From positions 62,001-126,000 of the forward strand of contig NZ_JACJOU010000019.1 in NCBI RefSeq assembly GCF_014695725.1: DNA of 64,000 nt, given 5' to 3'. The translations under genes and the position numbers were made by a program. Position 1 is the stretch's first letter; each line of letters starts with the position of its first letter. The notes beneath the pieces were generated by a model, which worked only from the letters and a program-made list of their open reading frames with translations, ran no database searches and was not told the DNA's origin. The DNA is from Microcoleus sp. FACHB-672 (GTDB taxonomy: Bacteria; Cyanobacteriota; Cyanobacteriia; Cyanobacteriales; Oscillatoriaceae). Positions 9,479-17,600 of the stretch are shown here, piece by piece.

Positions 9479-9820
9479 AGGCGTTATAAGGTATGAGGTG
9501 ATGGGAGCTGTTAGTTAAGGGTTTGCGTGGGCTATTGGGTGAGTCAGTAAACGGCCTCAAACTTTTATCAAAAAATGTCATGATTGAGGCATTCATGAAG
9601 AAGGCGATTATTATACCGTATTCAATCCATGCACAATGTATGTGAACTTGTAATTGCCATTCTACTCAGTCTGACTGAGTTTCTGTAACTGTGTTAATCT
9701 ATCTTCGGAAATAGCTTGCCTCAAAAAGCTATAGCCATTGGAAATGCAGACCCAAGGCTATGGCCAAAACCATTAAAATTGAGAAGAAAGTTTGTAAAGT
9801 AATTTTGAGTTGAGGCAAGT
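9479..9820. other. Divergent spacer between infC and the hydrolase gene
   Basis: Presumably holds the two divergent promoters. On the minus strand at 9729-9815 there is a short open frame starting at TTG that would encode a 29-residue hydrophobic peptide (SILMVLAIALGLHFQWL at its end); it has no good ribosome-binding site and is treated as a candidate only. Nothing else recognised. Confidence 0.4.
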
Positions 9821-10798
9821 GTGACTGTTTCCGGGCAATGGCAGCAACGGGTTGGAAGTCAGCGGGACTGGATCTGGCGCGGGTGGCAAACTCGCTATAC
9901 CTACCTGCGCTCTCCAGGGTTCGAGGGGCAGGGTGAACCGCCAGTCGCTTCGCCTCCCTTAATTCTACTGCATGGGTTTGGGGCATCAATTGGCCACTGG
10001 CGAAACAATTTGGCTGACTTGGCTCAGCACCACACGGTTTACGCATTAGATATGCTGGGCTTTGGAGCGTCCCAAAAAGCACCGGCTCAGTACAATGTAT
10101 CACTGTGGGTTGAGCAAGTCTATGACTTCTGGAAGGCGTTTATTAATGAGCCGGTTGTGTTGGTGGGCAACTCGATAGGCTCTTTGGTTTGTTTGGCGGC
10201 GGCGGAGGCTCATCCAGAAATGGTGCGGGGCGTTGTGATGCTCAGTCTGCCTGATCCCTCTATACGAGAGGAGACGATCCCAGCCTGGTTGCGACCGATT
10301 ATTACAACCGTTGAAGGAGTCGTAGCCTCACCGGCATTGCTGAAAACGATATTTTATTTTGTCAGACGCCCCTCAATTGTTCGCCGTTGGGCCAGCATTG
10401 CTTATGCGAATCCGACGGCTGTAACGGAAGAATTGGTGGAAATTTTAGCCGGCCCTGCTCAAGATCGCGGTTCCGCCCAAGCTTTTTGCGCCATTCTCAA
10501 AGCAATGGCTAGTTCCAAATTTGGGCCAAGCGTTAAGAAAGTTCTGCAAAACCTAAAAATTCCGATGCTCTTGATTTGGGGACGTGAAGATCGCATGATC
10601 CCCCCTGGACTCGCCCGCCAGTTTGGCCAGCATAACACCGGCTTGCAGGTCGTTGAGTTAGAAAATGCCGGCCACTGCCTCCATGATGAATGTCCAGAGC
10701 AAGTTAACAAAATGATCTTGGAGTGGCTCAACGAGCAGTGTGCCGGTGCGCCGGTTTTGCCTTCCGCCTCAGCATCTTCTGCCATCTTCAGCCCCTAA
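9821..10798 (+). CDS. Alpha/beta-fold hydrolase
   Basis: A 325-residue alpha/beta hydrolase. The oxyanion region is LLHGFGASIGHWRNN near residue 50, the nucleophile elbow is VGNSIGSLV (Ser near residue 118), the acid is in LLIWGREDRMIPP and the catalytic His in ENAGHCLHDE. All three triad positions are therefore intact. No signal peptide. Members of this group in cyanobacteria and plastids include haloalkane-dehalogenase-like and pheophytinase-like esterases; the substrate cannot be told from sequence. The GTG start at 9821 keeps a conserved-looking N-terminus (DWIWRGWQTRYTYLRS). It is monocistronic, followed by a 303-base spacer. Confidence 0.88.
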   Translation: MTVSGQWQQRVGSQRDWIWRGWQTRYTYLRSPGFEGQGEPPVASPPLILLHGFGASIGHWRNNLADLAQHHTVYALDMLGFGASQKAPAQYNVSLWVEQVYDFWKAFINEPVVLVGNSIGSLVCLAAAEAHPEMVRGVVMLSLPDPSIREETIPAWLRPIITTVEGVVASPALLKTIFYFVRRPSIVRRWASIAYANPTAVTEELVEILAGPAQDRGSAQAFCAILKAMASSKFGPSVKKVLQNLKIPMLLIWGREDRMIPPGLARQFGQHNTGLQVVELENAGHCLHDECPEQVNKMILEWLNEQCAGAPVLPSASASSAIFSP

Positions 10799-11101
10799 AA
10801 ACAGCCTTTTGTTACCTTCGGGGTAATAATCCGGGTAACTCAGGGATTTGAGCAGATCTCATCTGCGCCCCAAAACATCCATCCCGAAAGAAGTTGACAC
10901 TCACTGCAAAAAAAGCGCAAAGTAAGCCAGTTACCAACATTTGCGGTACAATGTCTGCCCTTGAGGAACTAGAAATCAGACACTAGAGACTAGAAACTAG
11001 GGCTTGAAACCTGGCGAAAAGTCAATCAAAGATTTTGTTTTGACTTTTCGCCGCAAACCGCATCAGACTCACCGACTTTTGTTTTGGCATAACTCAGGAA
11101 T
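10799..11101. other. Spacer before the pentapeptide-repeat gene
   Basis: Contains a run of CTAGAGACTAGAAACTAG-type heptads at about 10969-11000 and a perfect 13-bp inverted repeat at 11013-11052, described separately. No gene is seen. Confidence 0.5.
11013..11052. promoter_or_regulatory. 13-bp perfect inverted repeat upstream of pentapeptide gene
   Basis: GGCGAAAAGTCAA at 11013-11025 and its exact complement TTGACTTTTCGCC at 11040-11052 are separated by 14 bases. It lies 50 bases before the ATG at 11102, so in the leader of that gene, without a T-run. It could be an operator or an mRNA stem-loop. The right arm contains TTGAC, a possible -35 element. Confidence 0.5.
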
Positions 11102-11617
11102 ATGAAACTCAGTATTCTAGCGATCTGCACACTGTTAGCTAGCCTCTGTCTACCCAATCCAGCTTTTGCTGAAAATCCCCAACATCTCAGACGCTTGCTT
11201 GATACCAATGTATGTCGCGGTTGTAACCTCAAGGGCGCTGACCTGAGCAAGGCCGATCTCAGCAATGCTGACCTTCGGGGTGCTTTACTGACGGATGCGA
11301 ACCTACAAGGGGCTAATTTGTCTGGTGCGAAACTTCATCGTGCCCACATGAGTAATATCAACTTAAGCGGCGCTTCTCTGGTGAAGGCTGATCTGAACGG
11401 AACTTCTTTGGATGACGCTGACTTAACCAATGCAGACCTCAGACAGGCTCAACTGACTTTTGCGACGTTGGTTCGCGCCAACCTGTTTAAAGCAGATTTG
11501 AGGGGAGCTTATTTCGTTCGGGCGAATCTGCGAGATGCAAATCTAACTGATGTAGATTTATCAAGTGTGATTTTAACAAGGGCAACGATGCCGGATGGCA
11601 AAGTCAACAAAGAATAG
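11102..11617 (+). CDS. Exported pentapeptide-repeat protein
   Basis: A 171-residue protein. Residues 1-23 are a signal peptide (MKLSILAICTLLASLCL... ending PAFA), so it is exported to the periplasm or thylakoid lumen. From about residue 38 to 165 it is made of A(D/N)LXX pentapeptide repeats such as LKGADLSKADLSNADLRGA, which fold as a right-handed quadrilateral beta-helix. Two cysteines lie just before the repeats (NVCRGCNL), which is typical for lumenal or periplasmic cyanobacterial members. No function is established for most of these proteins. Preceded by a strong inverted repeat. Confidence 0.9.
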   Translation: MKLSILAICTLLASLCLPNPAFAENPQHLRRLLDTNVCRGCNLKGADLSKADLSNADLRGALLTDANLQGANLSGAKLHRAHMSNINLSGASLVKADLNGTSLDDADLTNADLRQAQLTFATLVRANLFKADLRGAYFVRANLRDANLTDVDLSSVILTRATMPDGKVNKE

Positions 11618-11711
11618 ATGAACGGAAAAGGTAAAGGGTAGGGGCTAATGGTTTATGGTTGATGCCATAAACTATTCGCAAGCTTGCAATTAGCAATTTC
11701 AGTAAAAAGCA

Positions 11712-12872
11712 ATGCAGACAGCAAAACTAGGCCAAAGATTTTCGCTGTGCTGGGGATTGCTAACCGCCCCAGGCTGCCGGCTGTGCCGGCCTTTAACCCT
11801 CGGCTTTGCCGGCATGATGATGATGTGGACGCAAGAAATTGTTGTGCTGCCGGCACAAGCAGCGATTCTGTCGAGTTGGAACTTTAACTCAACGAGCAAC
11901 CAGCTAGAATTTATGGTGCAGCAAGGGACGCAGCCGAGCGTCTCGGTGTTGAGCCAACCCCCACGCATTGTTTTAGATTTGCCTAATACTGAGTTGGGAG
12001 TCAATCCCGGCCAAAAGGCTTATTCAGGCACTGTGCGTCAAATTGAGATATCGCAGATCCAGGGCGGAACGAGCAGAATTGTAATGGAGTTCGATCCCGC
12101 AGTTGTTTTAGATCCCGACCAAGTGCAGCTGCAACGGGTATCAGTGCCAATTCAAAGCGGCCCATTCCGAGATCGGTGGGTTTTACGTCCCTTCGTTACG
12201 GCACCCACTAGCACAGGCGGTTGGCAAGCTGCTTCCCCTCTGCCACCGGCAACTTATAACACCCCTCAGTCTGCGGCTGTGACTGTTCCGCCTTTAGTAC
12301 AGACCAATTTCCCGCGTCCAACGGCAGTGGGTGAGTTTGGCCAATCTCTGTCTCCTGCAGCCCAACTGCCGCGCTCGAATCCCCTGGGCAGCCTACCTCT
12401 GGCACTTCCCACAGAGACTTCTGCAATTCCTGTACCCTCGGCAACGGTGATGGTGCCTTCTCTGGAAAGGCAATCCCCTGTGGGCATAACAAAAGTTGGT
12501 GCGGCTAATCCTGTCCCTGCCGGCCTTCCCAAGCAGCGGAGAAATGAGATTTTGCTGCCGGCTGGCGCTCAACTGTTTGTCCGCTATGCCGGTGACAGAA
12601 TTTTGAAGTTCCACCCCGATTTAGACCGGCAGGAAGTATTGCTTTTAGATGGGGCGATTTTTGATCGGGCCGGCAACCTAATTGCGCCTGAAGGAACGCC
12701 GGTGATTGGACGGTTTGAAAGCAATCGCAGGGGCAGCCGGTTTGTCGCTCAAGCCATTACTCTTTTTGGTCGGAATATCCCCCTAGCGGCCCAATCAGAA
12801 CGCTACAAGAAACCAAACCTTCTGGAACCGGGTGGCATTATGGAAATCCGTCTGAAGGAAGCTCTGCGCTAG
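11712..12872 (+). CDS. AMIN-domain exported protein
   Basis: A 386-residue protein with a long positively charged N-terminus and a hydrophobic segment ending near PAQA (about residue 54), so exported. Residues ~58-150 form an AMIN domain (SSWNFNSTSNQLEF, PPRIVLDLPNTEL, SRIVMEFDP), the module that targets amidases and PilQ-type secretins to peptidoglycan. A proline-rich linker follows. The last ~115 residues (RNEILLPAGAQLFVRYAGD and NLIAPEGTPVIGRFES) form a second conserved beta-rich domain that I do not recognise as an enzyme. No amidase catalytic residues are present, so a structural or targeting role in the periplasm is likelier than hydrolysis. Start ATG 11712. Confidence 0.85.
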   Translation: MQTAKLGQRFSLCWGLLTAPGCRLCRPLTLGFAGMMMMWTQEIVVLPAQAAILSSWNFNSTSNQLEFMVQQGTQPSVSVLSQPPRIVLDLPNTELGVNPGQKAYSGTVRQIEISQIQGGTSRIVMEFDPAVVLDPDQVQLQRVSVPIQSGPFRDRWVLRPFVTAPTSTGGWQAASPLPPATYNTPQSAAVTVPPLVQTNFPRPTAVGEFGQSLSPAAQLPRSNPLGSLPLALPTETSAIPVPSATVMVPSLERQSPVGITKVGAANPVPAGLPKQRRNEILLPAGAQLFVRYAGDRILKFHPDLDRQEVLLLDGAIFDRAGNLIAPEGTPVIGRFESNRRGSRFVAQAITLFGRNIPLAAQSERYKKPNLLEPGGIMEIRLKEALR

Positions 12873-12922
12873 GGGAATTAGGGAGTGGGGAATTTTCAAC
12901 CTCTCTTCTCCCTAGCCCCTAG
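12869..12922. terminator. Hairpin after the AMIN gene, shared with psbY
   Basis: TAGGGAG 12879-12885 pairs with CTCCCTA 12908-12914, and outside it CTAGGGG 12869-12875 pairs with CCCCTAG 12916-12922. The structure overlaps the stop codon of the AMIN gene and lies just past the end of the convergent psbY. It is built from the CCCTAG heptad repeat seen elsewhere. Confidence 0.5.
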
Positions 12923-12937
12923 TCCCTAGTCTCTAAT

Positions 12938-13060
12938 TCAGGTTTTATTCAAAAACCCTTGAATTTGCCGGATGGCTGCCGGCGCAATGTTAAACAATGC
13001 CCAGCTTGCGGCCAGAGCGATAGGGCCAACAACGATAAGCACACGCCAATCAAAGTCCAT
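12938..13060 (-). CDS. psbY: Photosystem II protein Y
   Basis: A 40-residue single-span membrane peptide, [13 protein letters not shown]... to [11 protein letters not shown], matching the PsbY pattern of D-W/F-R-V near the N-terminus, a hydrophobic helix, [12 protein letters not shown] and a short basic end. PsbY sits at the edge of photosystem II next to cytochrome b559 in the thylakoid membrane. The ATG at 13060 is preceded by AGAGGG about 10 bases upstream, a fair ribosome-binding site. It is easy to miss because of its length. It is convergent with the AMIN gene and shares the hairpin at 12869-12922. Confidence 0.9.
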   Translation of the reverse strand: MDFDWRVLIVVGPIALAASWALFNIAPAAIRQIQGFLNKT

Positions 13061-13245
13061 TTGGGTTTCCCTCTTTTAAAAGATTGTTACACCGTTCTCA
13101 TTTTTAATATTTTGCGGCGAAAGGGGCGAAATTACTAGACCTTTCCCTTAATTGAGCGCTCAGCTTGTTAAGGCTTGGGATCAAGGGTAAATGAGGAATC
13201 GGCAACAAACGTTTAAAAATCCACAATCTCACGTCTTAACTCGGA

Positions 13246-13803
13246 TTAGTGGGGAGAGGTGAATCCAAGATTGCTGCCTTTGCCGGCATGAACCAAAGCC
13301 AGTTGCTGATAGCGTTGTGCGTGTTCGATGAGTGCAGCGGCTTCTTCTGGCGAAATCTCTCGCAATCGCTTCGCCGGCACCCCAACCACGAGGGAAAATG
13401 GGGGCACATCCTTTGTCACAATTGCGCCGGCTCCAATAATACTGCCGGTTCCCACACGCACGCCGTCCATCACGACAGCACCAATCCCGATCAGGCTACC
13501 CCGCTCAATGTAAGCACCGTGAACCACGGCTCGATGACCGATGGTTACGCATTCTTCTAGAATCGTGGGCTGGCCCGGATCTCCGTGTAAAATCGCACCA
13601 TCTTGAATATTGGTGTTCTCTCCGATTTCAATTTTTTCTACATCTGCTCGCACGACTGCGCCATACCAAATACTCGCGCCGGCAGCCACCAACACTTGAC
13701 CAATAACTGTGGCATTCGGGGCGACAAAAGCAGCGAGGGAAAGGTCAGCAGGGGGCCAATAGGAGGCCGATATCGGTAAAGGTTGGTTAAAATTGCTCAC
13801 CAT
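13246..13803 (-). CDS. Gamma-carbonic-anhydrase-like hexapeptide-repeat protein
   Basis: A 185-residue left-handed beta-helix protein of the YrdA/PaaY/gamma-carbonic-anhydrase group. Hexapeptide turns are visible across residues 28-150 ([40 protein letters not shown]). Metal-ligand-type histidines occur in ILHGD and IGHRAVVHG, spaced as in Cam-type trimers. Activity as carbonic anhydrase is not certain, because many family members are inactive or have other roles, and it lacks the CcmM small-subunit-like repeats. Cytosolic, no signal peptide. Divergent from the TIGR02652 gene. Start ATG 13803. Confidence 0.85.
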   Translation of the reverse strand: MVSNFNQPLPISASYWPPADLSLAAFVAPNATVIGQVLVAAGASIWYGAVVRADVEKIEIGENTNIQDGAILHGDPGQPTILEECVTIGHRAVVHGAYIERGSLIGIGAVVMDGVRVGTGSIIGAGAIVTKDVPPFSLVVGVPAKRLREISPEEAAALIEHAQRYQQLALVHAGKGSNLGFTSPH

Positions 13804-13864
13804 TGTTTGCCGGTTAATCAGAGAATCCCCGTAGAATTTGAGCTGAGGGCGGAATACCCACAGC

Positions 13865-13870
13865 TATAAT
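13865..13870 (+). promoter_or_regulatory. Possible -10 element for the TIGR02652-type gene
   Basis: TATAAT at 13865-13870 lies 38 bases before the start codon at 13908. No -35 hexamer with a normal spacer is visible, so this is tentative. Confidence 0.3.
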
Positions 13871-13907
13871 AAAAGCACTGAAACTGGCGCATAAATAATA
13901 TGCTGGT

Positions 13908-14426
13908 ATGCACTTCATGATCAATCCAGGCTTGCAGTACCCTATTTTTGGCTCGGAGATTCAATGCCCCCACTGCCGGCAAACGATTCCGGCACTTACA
14001 CTAACAGATACTTATTTGTGCCAACGTCATGGTGCATTTGAGGCAAATCCGAAGACGGGGGAATTGATCCATCTTCAATCTGGGCGTCACTGGCGTCGGT
14101 GGAACAATGAGTGGTATCGGCAACACACCCATCCGGACGGGATTCGATTTGAAATCCATGAGGCACTTGATCGCCTTTACACCCAGGGGTTCCGCGCCAC
14201 ACGGGTGATTATTGCCCAACGCTATAAAGACTTGATTAGCGCTTATTTGGAGCGCAGTACACCTTGGCGGGGCCAATCAGACTCTCCAAAACCCCGACTT
14301 TACGGGTTGCCGGTGGAGTTTAGCCCCGATCCCGCAGAAGAACCTTGCTGGGAAGTGATTAATTTTGAGCTTGACAAAGAGCCGGGGGTGCCGGTTCGCT
14401 ATCCTTATTTCCGGCTGTTTGAGTAG
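13908..14426 (+). CDS. Conserved cyanobacterial protein (TIGR02652/DUF2396-like)
   Basis: A 172-residue soluble protein. Near the N-terminus it has a possible zinc-binding knuckle (CPHC near residue 27, then CQRHG near residue 42). Other conserved-looking segments are SGRHWRRWNNEWYRQHTHPDGIR split over residues 60-82, and RATRVIIAQRYKDLISAYLE. It resembles the cyanobacteria-specific family TIGR02652, whose function is not known to me. A second ATG at 13917 (MINPGLQYPIFG) is an equally good start. Followed by a strong hairpin, suggesting it is transcribed alone. Confidence 0.75.
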   Translation: MHFMINPGLQYPIFGSEIQCPHCRQTIPALTLTDTYLCQRHGAFEANPKTGELIHLQSGRHWRRWNNEWYRQHTHPDGIRFEIHEALDRLYTQGFRATRVIIAQRYKDLISAYLERSTPWRGQSDSPKPRLYGLPVEFSPDPAEEPCWEVINFELDKEPGVPVRYPYFRLFE

Positions 14427-14478
14427 AGTTGGATTTCGCAAACAGTTTTTGCACCGGCTGCTGAGAATCACTCAAAAA

Positions 14479-14520
14479 AACCCGCTCGTACAGTTGCAGC
14501 GGGTTGAAAAGATTATTTTT
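14479..14520 (+). terminator. Rho-independent terminator
   Basis: AACCCGCT 14479-14486 pairs with AGCGGGTT 14498-14505 around an 11-base loop, and a T-run follows at 14516-14520 after a short gap. It ends the preceding plus-strand gene. Confidence 0.65.
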
Positions 14521-14579
14521 GTGCCGGCAGTCAAACACTCACTAATAATCGCCCATATTATTGACAATTAAAGTTTATT

Positions 14580-15017
14580 ATGCATCACGCTTCCATTCGC
14601 ACTGCGAATATTCACCGGGCGATGGCGTTTTACGAACTGTTAGGCTTTAGTGTTTGTGAGCGCTTTACTGCCGGCATCACCCTCGCCTGCTGGATGGAAG
14701 GGTTAGATGGGCGCATAGAATTAATTCAAATTCCCCAACCTAAGCCGGCACCGGACGCCTTTGGGGATGAGAACTATACAGGCTATTATCATTTATCGTT
14801 TGACCTGACCCACACAACAGCAGATTTACCCAGCTGGTTGAGTGTCCTAAAAGAACGGTTTACCCAAGCTGCCGGTGAGCAACCCGAACAATTCCAACCT
14901 TTAAAAATTCTACTAGAACCCACCCAACAGATGATTGGTGATCGCGTTTATGAAGTTGCTTTTATTGCTGATACGGATGGGTTGCCTTTAGAATTCTTGC
15001 GCTGTTTAAAAGCGTAA
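14580..15017 (+). CDS. VOC-superfamily (glyoxalase-like) protein
   Basis: A 145-residue protein with two beta-alpha-beta-beta-beta units of the vicinal-oxygen-chelate fold: MHHASIRTANIHRAMAFYE at the start, the typical FYELLGF helix-strand junction, and IELIQI; the second half ends with VYEVAFIADTDGLPLEFL, where the final Glu is in the usual metal-ligand position. His2 or His3 could be the first ligand. This fold covers glyoxalases, dioxygenases and resistance proteins, so the reaction is not predictable. Starts at ATG 14580 directly after the terminator; no strong ribosome-binding site is visible. Confidence 0.8.
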   Translation: MHHASIRTANIHRAMAFYELLGFSVCERFTAGITLACWMEGLDGRIELIQIPQPKPAPDAFGDENYTGYYHLSFDLTHTTADLPSWLSVLKERFTQAAGEQPEQFQPLKILLEPTQQMIGDRVYEVAFIADTDGLPLEFLRCLKA

Positions 15018-15054
15018 AAAGTGCGGCGCTCAAAGGAAAATAAATCAAAATAAC

Positions 15055-15237
15055 TTATCGGCAAACCAAAACACAAGAATTTGGGGGACGAACATCTTGA
15101 TGTTTCCCTGTCACCGGCGCTTTTATTTCAATAGCATTTGAGCCATCCCCAGCCGGCACTCTAGAATCAGCCTCTTTAACCGCTGATAAACCAATTGTTA
15201 GACAAAGTACAGTGATTGCCAAAATTCCAAATTTCAT
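15055..15237 (-). CDS. Small exported protein of unknown function
   Basis: A 60-residue protein. A longer in-frame start exists 15 bases upstream, but ATG 15237 is preceded by GGAGGG at a spacing of 7 bases, which decides the start. Residues 1-22 look like a signal peptide (MKFGILAITVLCLTIGLSA). The mature part is about 38 residues, contains PAGDGSNAIEIKAP and ends CVLVCR, two cysteines three residues apart that could form a disulfide. I do not recognise it. No operon partner. Confidence 0.6.
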   Translation of the reverse strand: MKFGILAITVLCLTIGLSAVKEADSRVPAGDGSNAIEIKAPVTGKHQDVRPPNSCVLVCR

Positions 15238-15363
15238 CTGATTTCCCTCCAATAATTGCCATATTCAGTTTTCAAAAACGCGCTTTTCTGTCAGAAACAG
15301 CAAGTTGTATTCAGTTATTTCCTAATGCCGGTTTTTACCAAACTCATAACACCAGGTTATTGA

Positions 15364-15630
15364 TTAGTGGTAACGCTGCTCAATCCATTCGCGCATTTCA
15401 GCATCAGAAGCCACACAAATAGATCGTCCTGTTGTTGGATCGTAAGCGTGCCAGCCGGTTTCACCGTTGCGCTCGGATGTTTTCCAAACTCGCAGTTCAT
15501 CACCGCTTGTTAACCACACAAAAAGGCGCTGCCAAACTGTTTTAAAGATTAAAGGAAAGCGTGTCGAGGCATTTTTCGAGGCGTTTAAAGATGCCTGAGA
15601 TACCGCTTCTGGAGTCTGAGAGGTTGTCAT
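15364..15630 (-). CDS. Small conserved-looking hypothetical protein
   Basis: An 88-residue soluble protein with an N-terminal low-complexity Ser/Thr/Ala part and a C-terminal compact part, ELRVWKTSERNGETGWHAY followed by DPTTGRSICVASDAEMREW. GAGG sits 8 bases before ATG 15630, supporting translation. The W-x-A-Y-D-P-x-T-G-x-x-x pattern resembles short cyanobacterial proteins of unknown function. It is divergent from the MocR-type regulator, and the inverted repeat at 15717-15783 lies between the two, so it may be under the same control. Confidence 0.6.
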   Translation of the reverse strand: MTTSQTPEAVSQASLNASKNASTRFPLIFKTVWQRLFVWLTSGDELRVWKTSERNGETGWHAYDPTTGRSICVASDAEMREWIEQRYH

Positions 15631-15716
15631 AACTAGAACCTCATGTTTGCTTTTGAATTTGTTACCTTTACTTTCTCCTAATAGCGATTGACCTGAGAAG
15701 GTACAGATTGGTAGAG

Positions 15717-15783
15717 TTTAGGTAGTACAGTTGCCACAAGTAGAACTGTTCTAGTAAAACTTAGTAAAACTGTACTACCTAAA
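15717..15783. promoter_or_regulatory. Long inverted repeat, probable operator of the MocR-type regulator
   Basis: TTTAGGTAGTACAGTT at 15717-15732 and its exact complement AACTGTACTACCTAAA at 15768-15783 flank a 35-base spacer that itself contains the palindrome TAGAACTGTTCTA at 15741-15753 with the same AACTGT core. The array lies 64 bases before the regulator's start and in the divergent promoter region. MocR/PdxR regulators commonly bind repeated sites in their own divergent promoter, so autoregulation is the likely role. Confidence 0.65.
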
Positions 15784-15847
15784 GCGGTTTTGCATCGCTT
15801 ATATTGCTTAACATCCCTCTGCTGTCATTCTGAGGAAGAAACGCACC

Positions 15848-17299
15848 GTGATTATTCCACTGGAGCGACAATCATCTAAAGCCGTCTATCTGCAAATTCG
15901 GGATCGCATCAGCCGGCTTATCAAATCAGGAGTTTTAAAACCCGGAGACAAACTCCCCTCAATTCGGGCGTTAGCTTTAAGTACACAAGTCAACAAATTA
16001 ACCGTTATTGAAGCTTATAGCGTCCTAGAAGCGGATGGATTAATTCACGCTCGTCAAGGCGCTGGTTATTTCGTTAGTAAGCCTACAATCGCCTGTCCCC
16101 AGCCGGCTACAACCTTTGCGCCACCCCAAGATGTGATTGTATCGGAACGGCAGGGGGGGTCGTTTTTCAACGTCATCATGAGTTCACTGGATGCGCGGCA
16201 CCACTCAGGTACGATTGATTTCAGCAGTGGGTTTCCCCTCGACTCAGGATTGGAGGATTTGCAGCGCATTGCTAGACGCGCAGTTAAGCAAATGGCTGAG
16301 GCTTTATTTCACTATGATGTGCCGCAAGGACAGTTAACTTTGCGCCAACAAATTAGTCGGATGCTGGTGCAGCGAGGACTGGAAGTGACGCCAGAGAATT
16401 TGATCGTCACAAATGGTTCGCAGCAAGGATTATCTTTGGCAATTAATTACTACGTGAATCCCGGAGACTGGGTGATTGTAGAAAGTCCCACTTATCACGG
16501 GGCATTGTCAATTTTGTCTTATAGGGGAGCCAGGGTGATTGGCATTCCGATGACAGCAGAAGGAATGAATTTGGAGTTACTGGAACAGTACCTTTATACG
16601 CATCACCCAAAGCTGATTTACACAGTTTCAACAATGCATAATCCTACAGGGGTGACAACGCCCCAATCTCACCGTCAACAATTGTTAAGACTAGCTGAAC
16701 GTTATGGTTGTGCGATTTTGGAAGATAATGCTTATGAAGGTTTGAATTTCCAGCCGGTGCCGGCACCGATTAAAGCCCTAGATCGACATGATTGTGTGAC
16801 TTACTTGGGCACTTTTTCCAAAACTTTGATGCCTGGTAGTCGCGTGGGTTACATGGTAGTAACGGGAAAAAATTACCAGCCTTTTGTCGAACGTAAATTG
16901 CTGGGTGACTTGCACACCTCAACGGTTTCTCAGGCAATTATTAGTGAATATCTCGCTTCGGGACATTATCGCCGCCGGCTAAGTTATTTGCAAAGCCATC
17001 TTTTACAAAGCCGGAATGCGATGTTAAGTGCTTTGGAACACTATTTCCCTTTAGAAGCTTCTTGGACTGTTCCAGATGGCGGGCTGTTTTTGTGGGTACA
17101 TTTGCCCGATAGTTTACCCATAAAGTCTATCTGTCAGAAAGCGTTTTCTCAAAATGTTTTAGCCACTGATGGTAAGGCTTTTTTCCCAGATGAACAGGGA
17201 TATCCAGCAATGCGGTTGAATTTTTCTCACACACCAGAAGAGATTGAGCGTGGAATTTCGGTTTTGGGTAAATTGCTGAAGGACGCTTTGGCTGGATAA
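15848..17299 (+). CDS. MocR/PdxR-type transcriptional regulator (GntR HTH plus aminotransferase domain)
   Basis: A 483-residue fusion protein. Residues 1-75 are a GntR winged helix (VYLQIRDRISRLIKSGVLKP, LPSIRALALSTQV). Residues ~115-480 are a fold-type I PLP-dependent aminotransferase domain: NGSQQGLSLA cofactor phosphate region, MHNPTG, EDNAYEG, and the PLP-binding lysine in GTFSKTLMPGSRVGY. MocR proteins sense PLP or an amino compound and control vitamin B6, GABA, taurine or transport genes. GTG start at 15848 with AGGA upstream. A strong inverted repeat precedes it. The likely target is itself and the divergent small gene; no B6 gene is nearby. Confidence 0.9.
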   Translation: MIIPLERQSSKAVYLQIRDRISRLIKSGVLKPGDKLPSIRALALSTQVNKLTVIEAYSVLEADGLIHARQGAGYFVSKPTIACPQPATTFAPPQDVIVSERQGGSFFNVIMSSLDARHHSGTIDFSSGFPLDSGLEDLQRIARRAVKQMAEALFHYDVPQGQLTLRQQISRMLVQRGLEVTPENLIVTNGSQQGLSLAINYYVNPGDWVIVESPTYHGALSILSYRGARVIGIPMTAEGMNLELLEQYLYTHHPKLIYTVSTMHNPTGVTTPQSHRQQLLRLAERYGCAILEDNAYEGLNFQPVPAPIKALDRHDCVTYLGTFSKTLMPGSRVGYMVVTGKNYQPFVERKLLGDLHTSTVSQAIISEYLASGHYRRRLSYLQSHLLQSRNAMLSALEHYFPLEASWTVPDGGLFLWVHLPDSLPIKSICQKAFSQNVLATDGKAFFPDEQGYPAMRLNFSHTPEEIERGISVLGKLLKDALAG

Positions 17300-17600
17300 A
17301 TCTTGTGTCAGGGCGAAGCATTTGGGACTTTAACTTTTGTTGAAAACCGAAATATCTGTAACCGAATGCTATGTGCTTTGGGCACGCTGCGCTAACACCC
17401 CAGGGGAAAATTTATACAAATGATCGTAAATCTATATATCCAAATGTTTTGCGCTACTGTTCGGTTAATGGCATTAGCCGGCACCATAAGCGCACCCATC
17501 AATGATAGGAGTGGCACAAAAGAGTAAGAACTGACCCCCTGAAAATCACCACAAGCCTATACTTGTAAGTAGTACAGGCAATCATACTTGAGGGAAGGAC
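17300..17600. other. Spacer between regulator and membrane-protein gene
   Basis: No gene, hairpin or clear promoter was recognised. A good ribosome-binding site, GAGGGAAGG, ends the spacer just before 17601. Confidence 0.5.
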
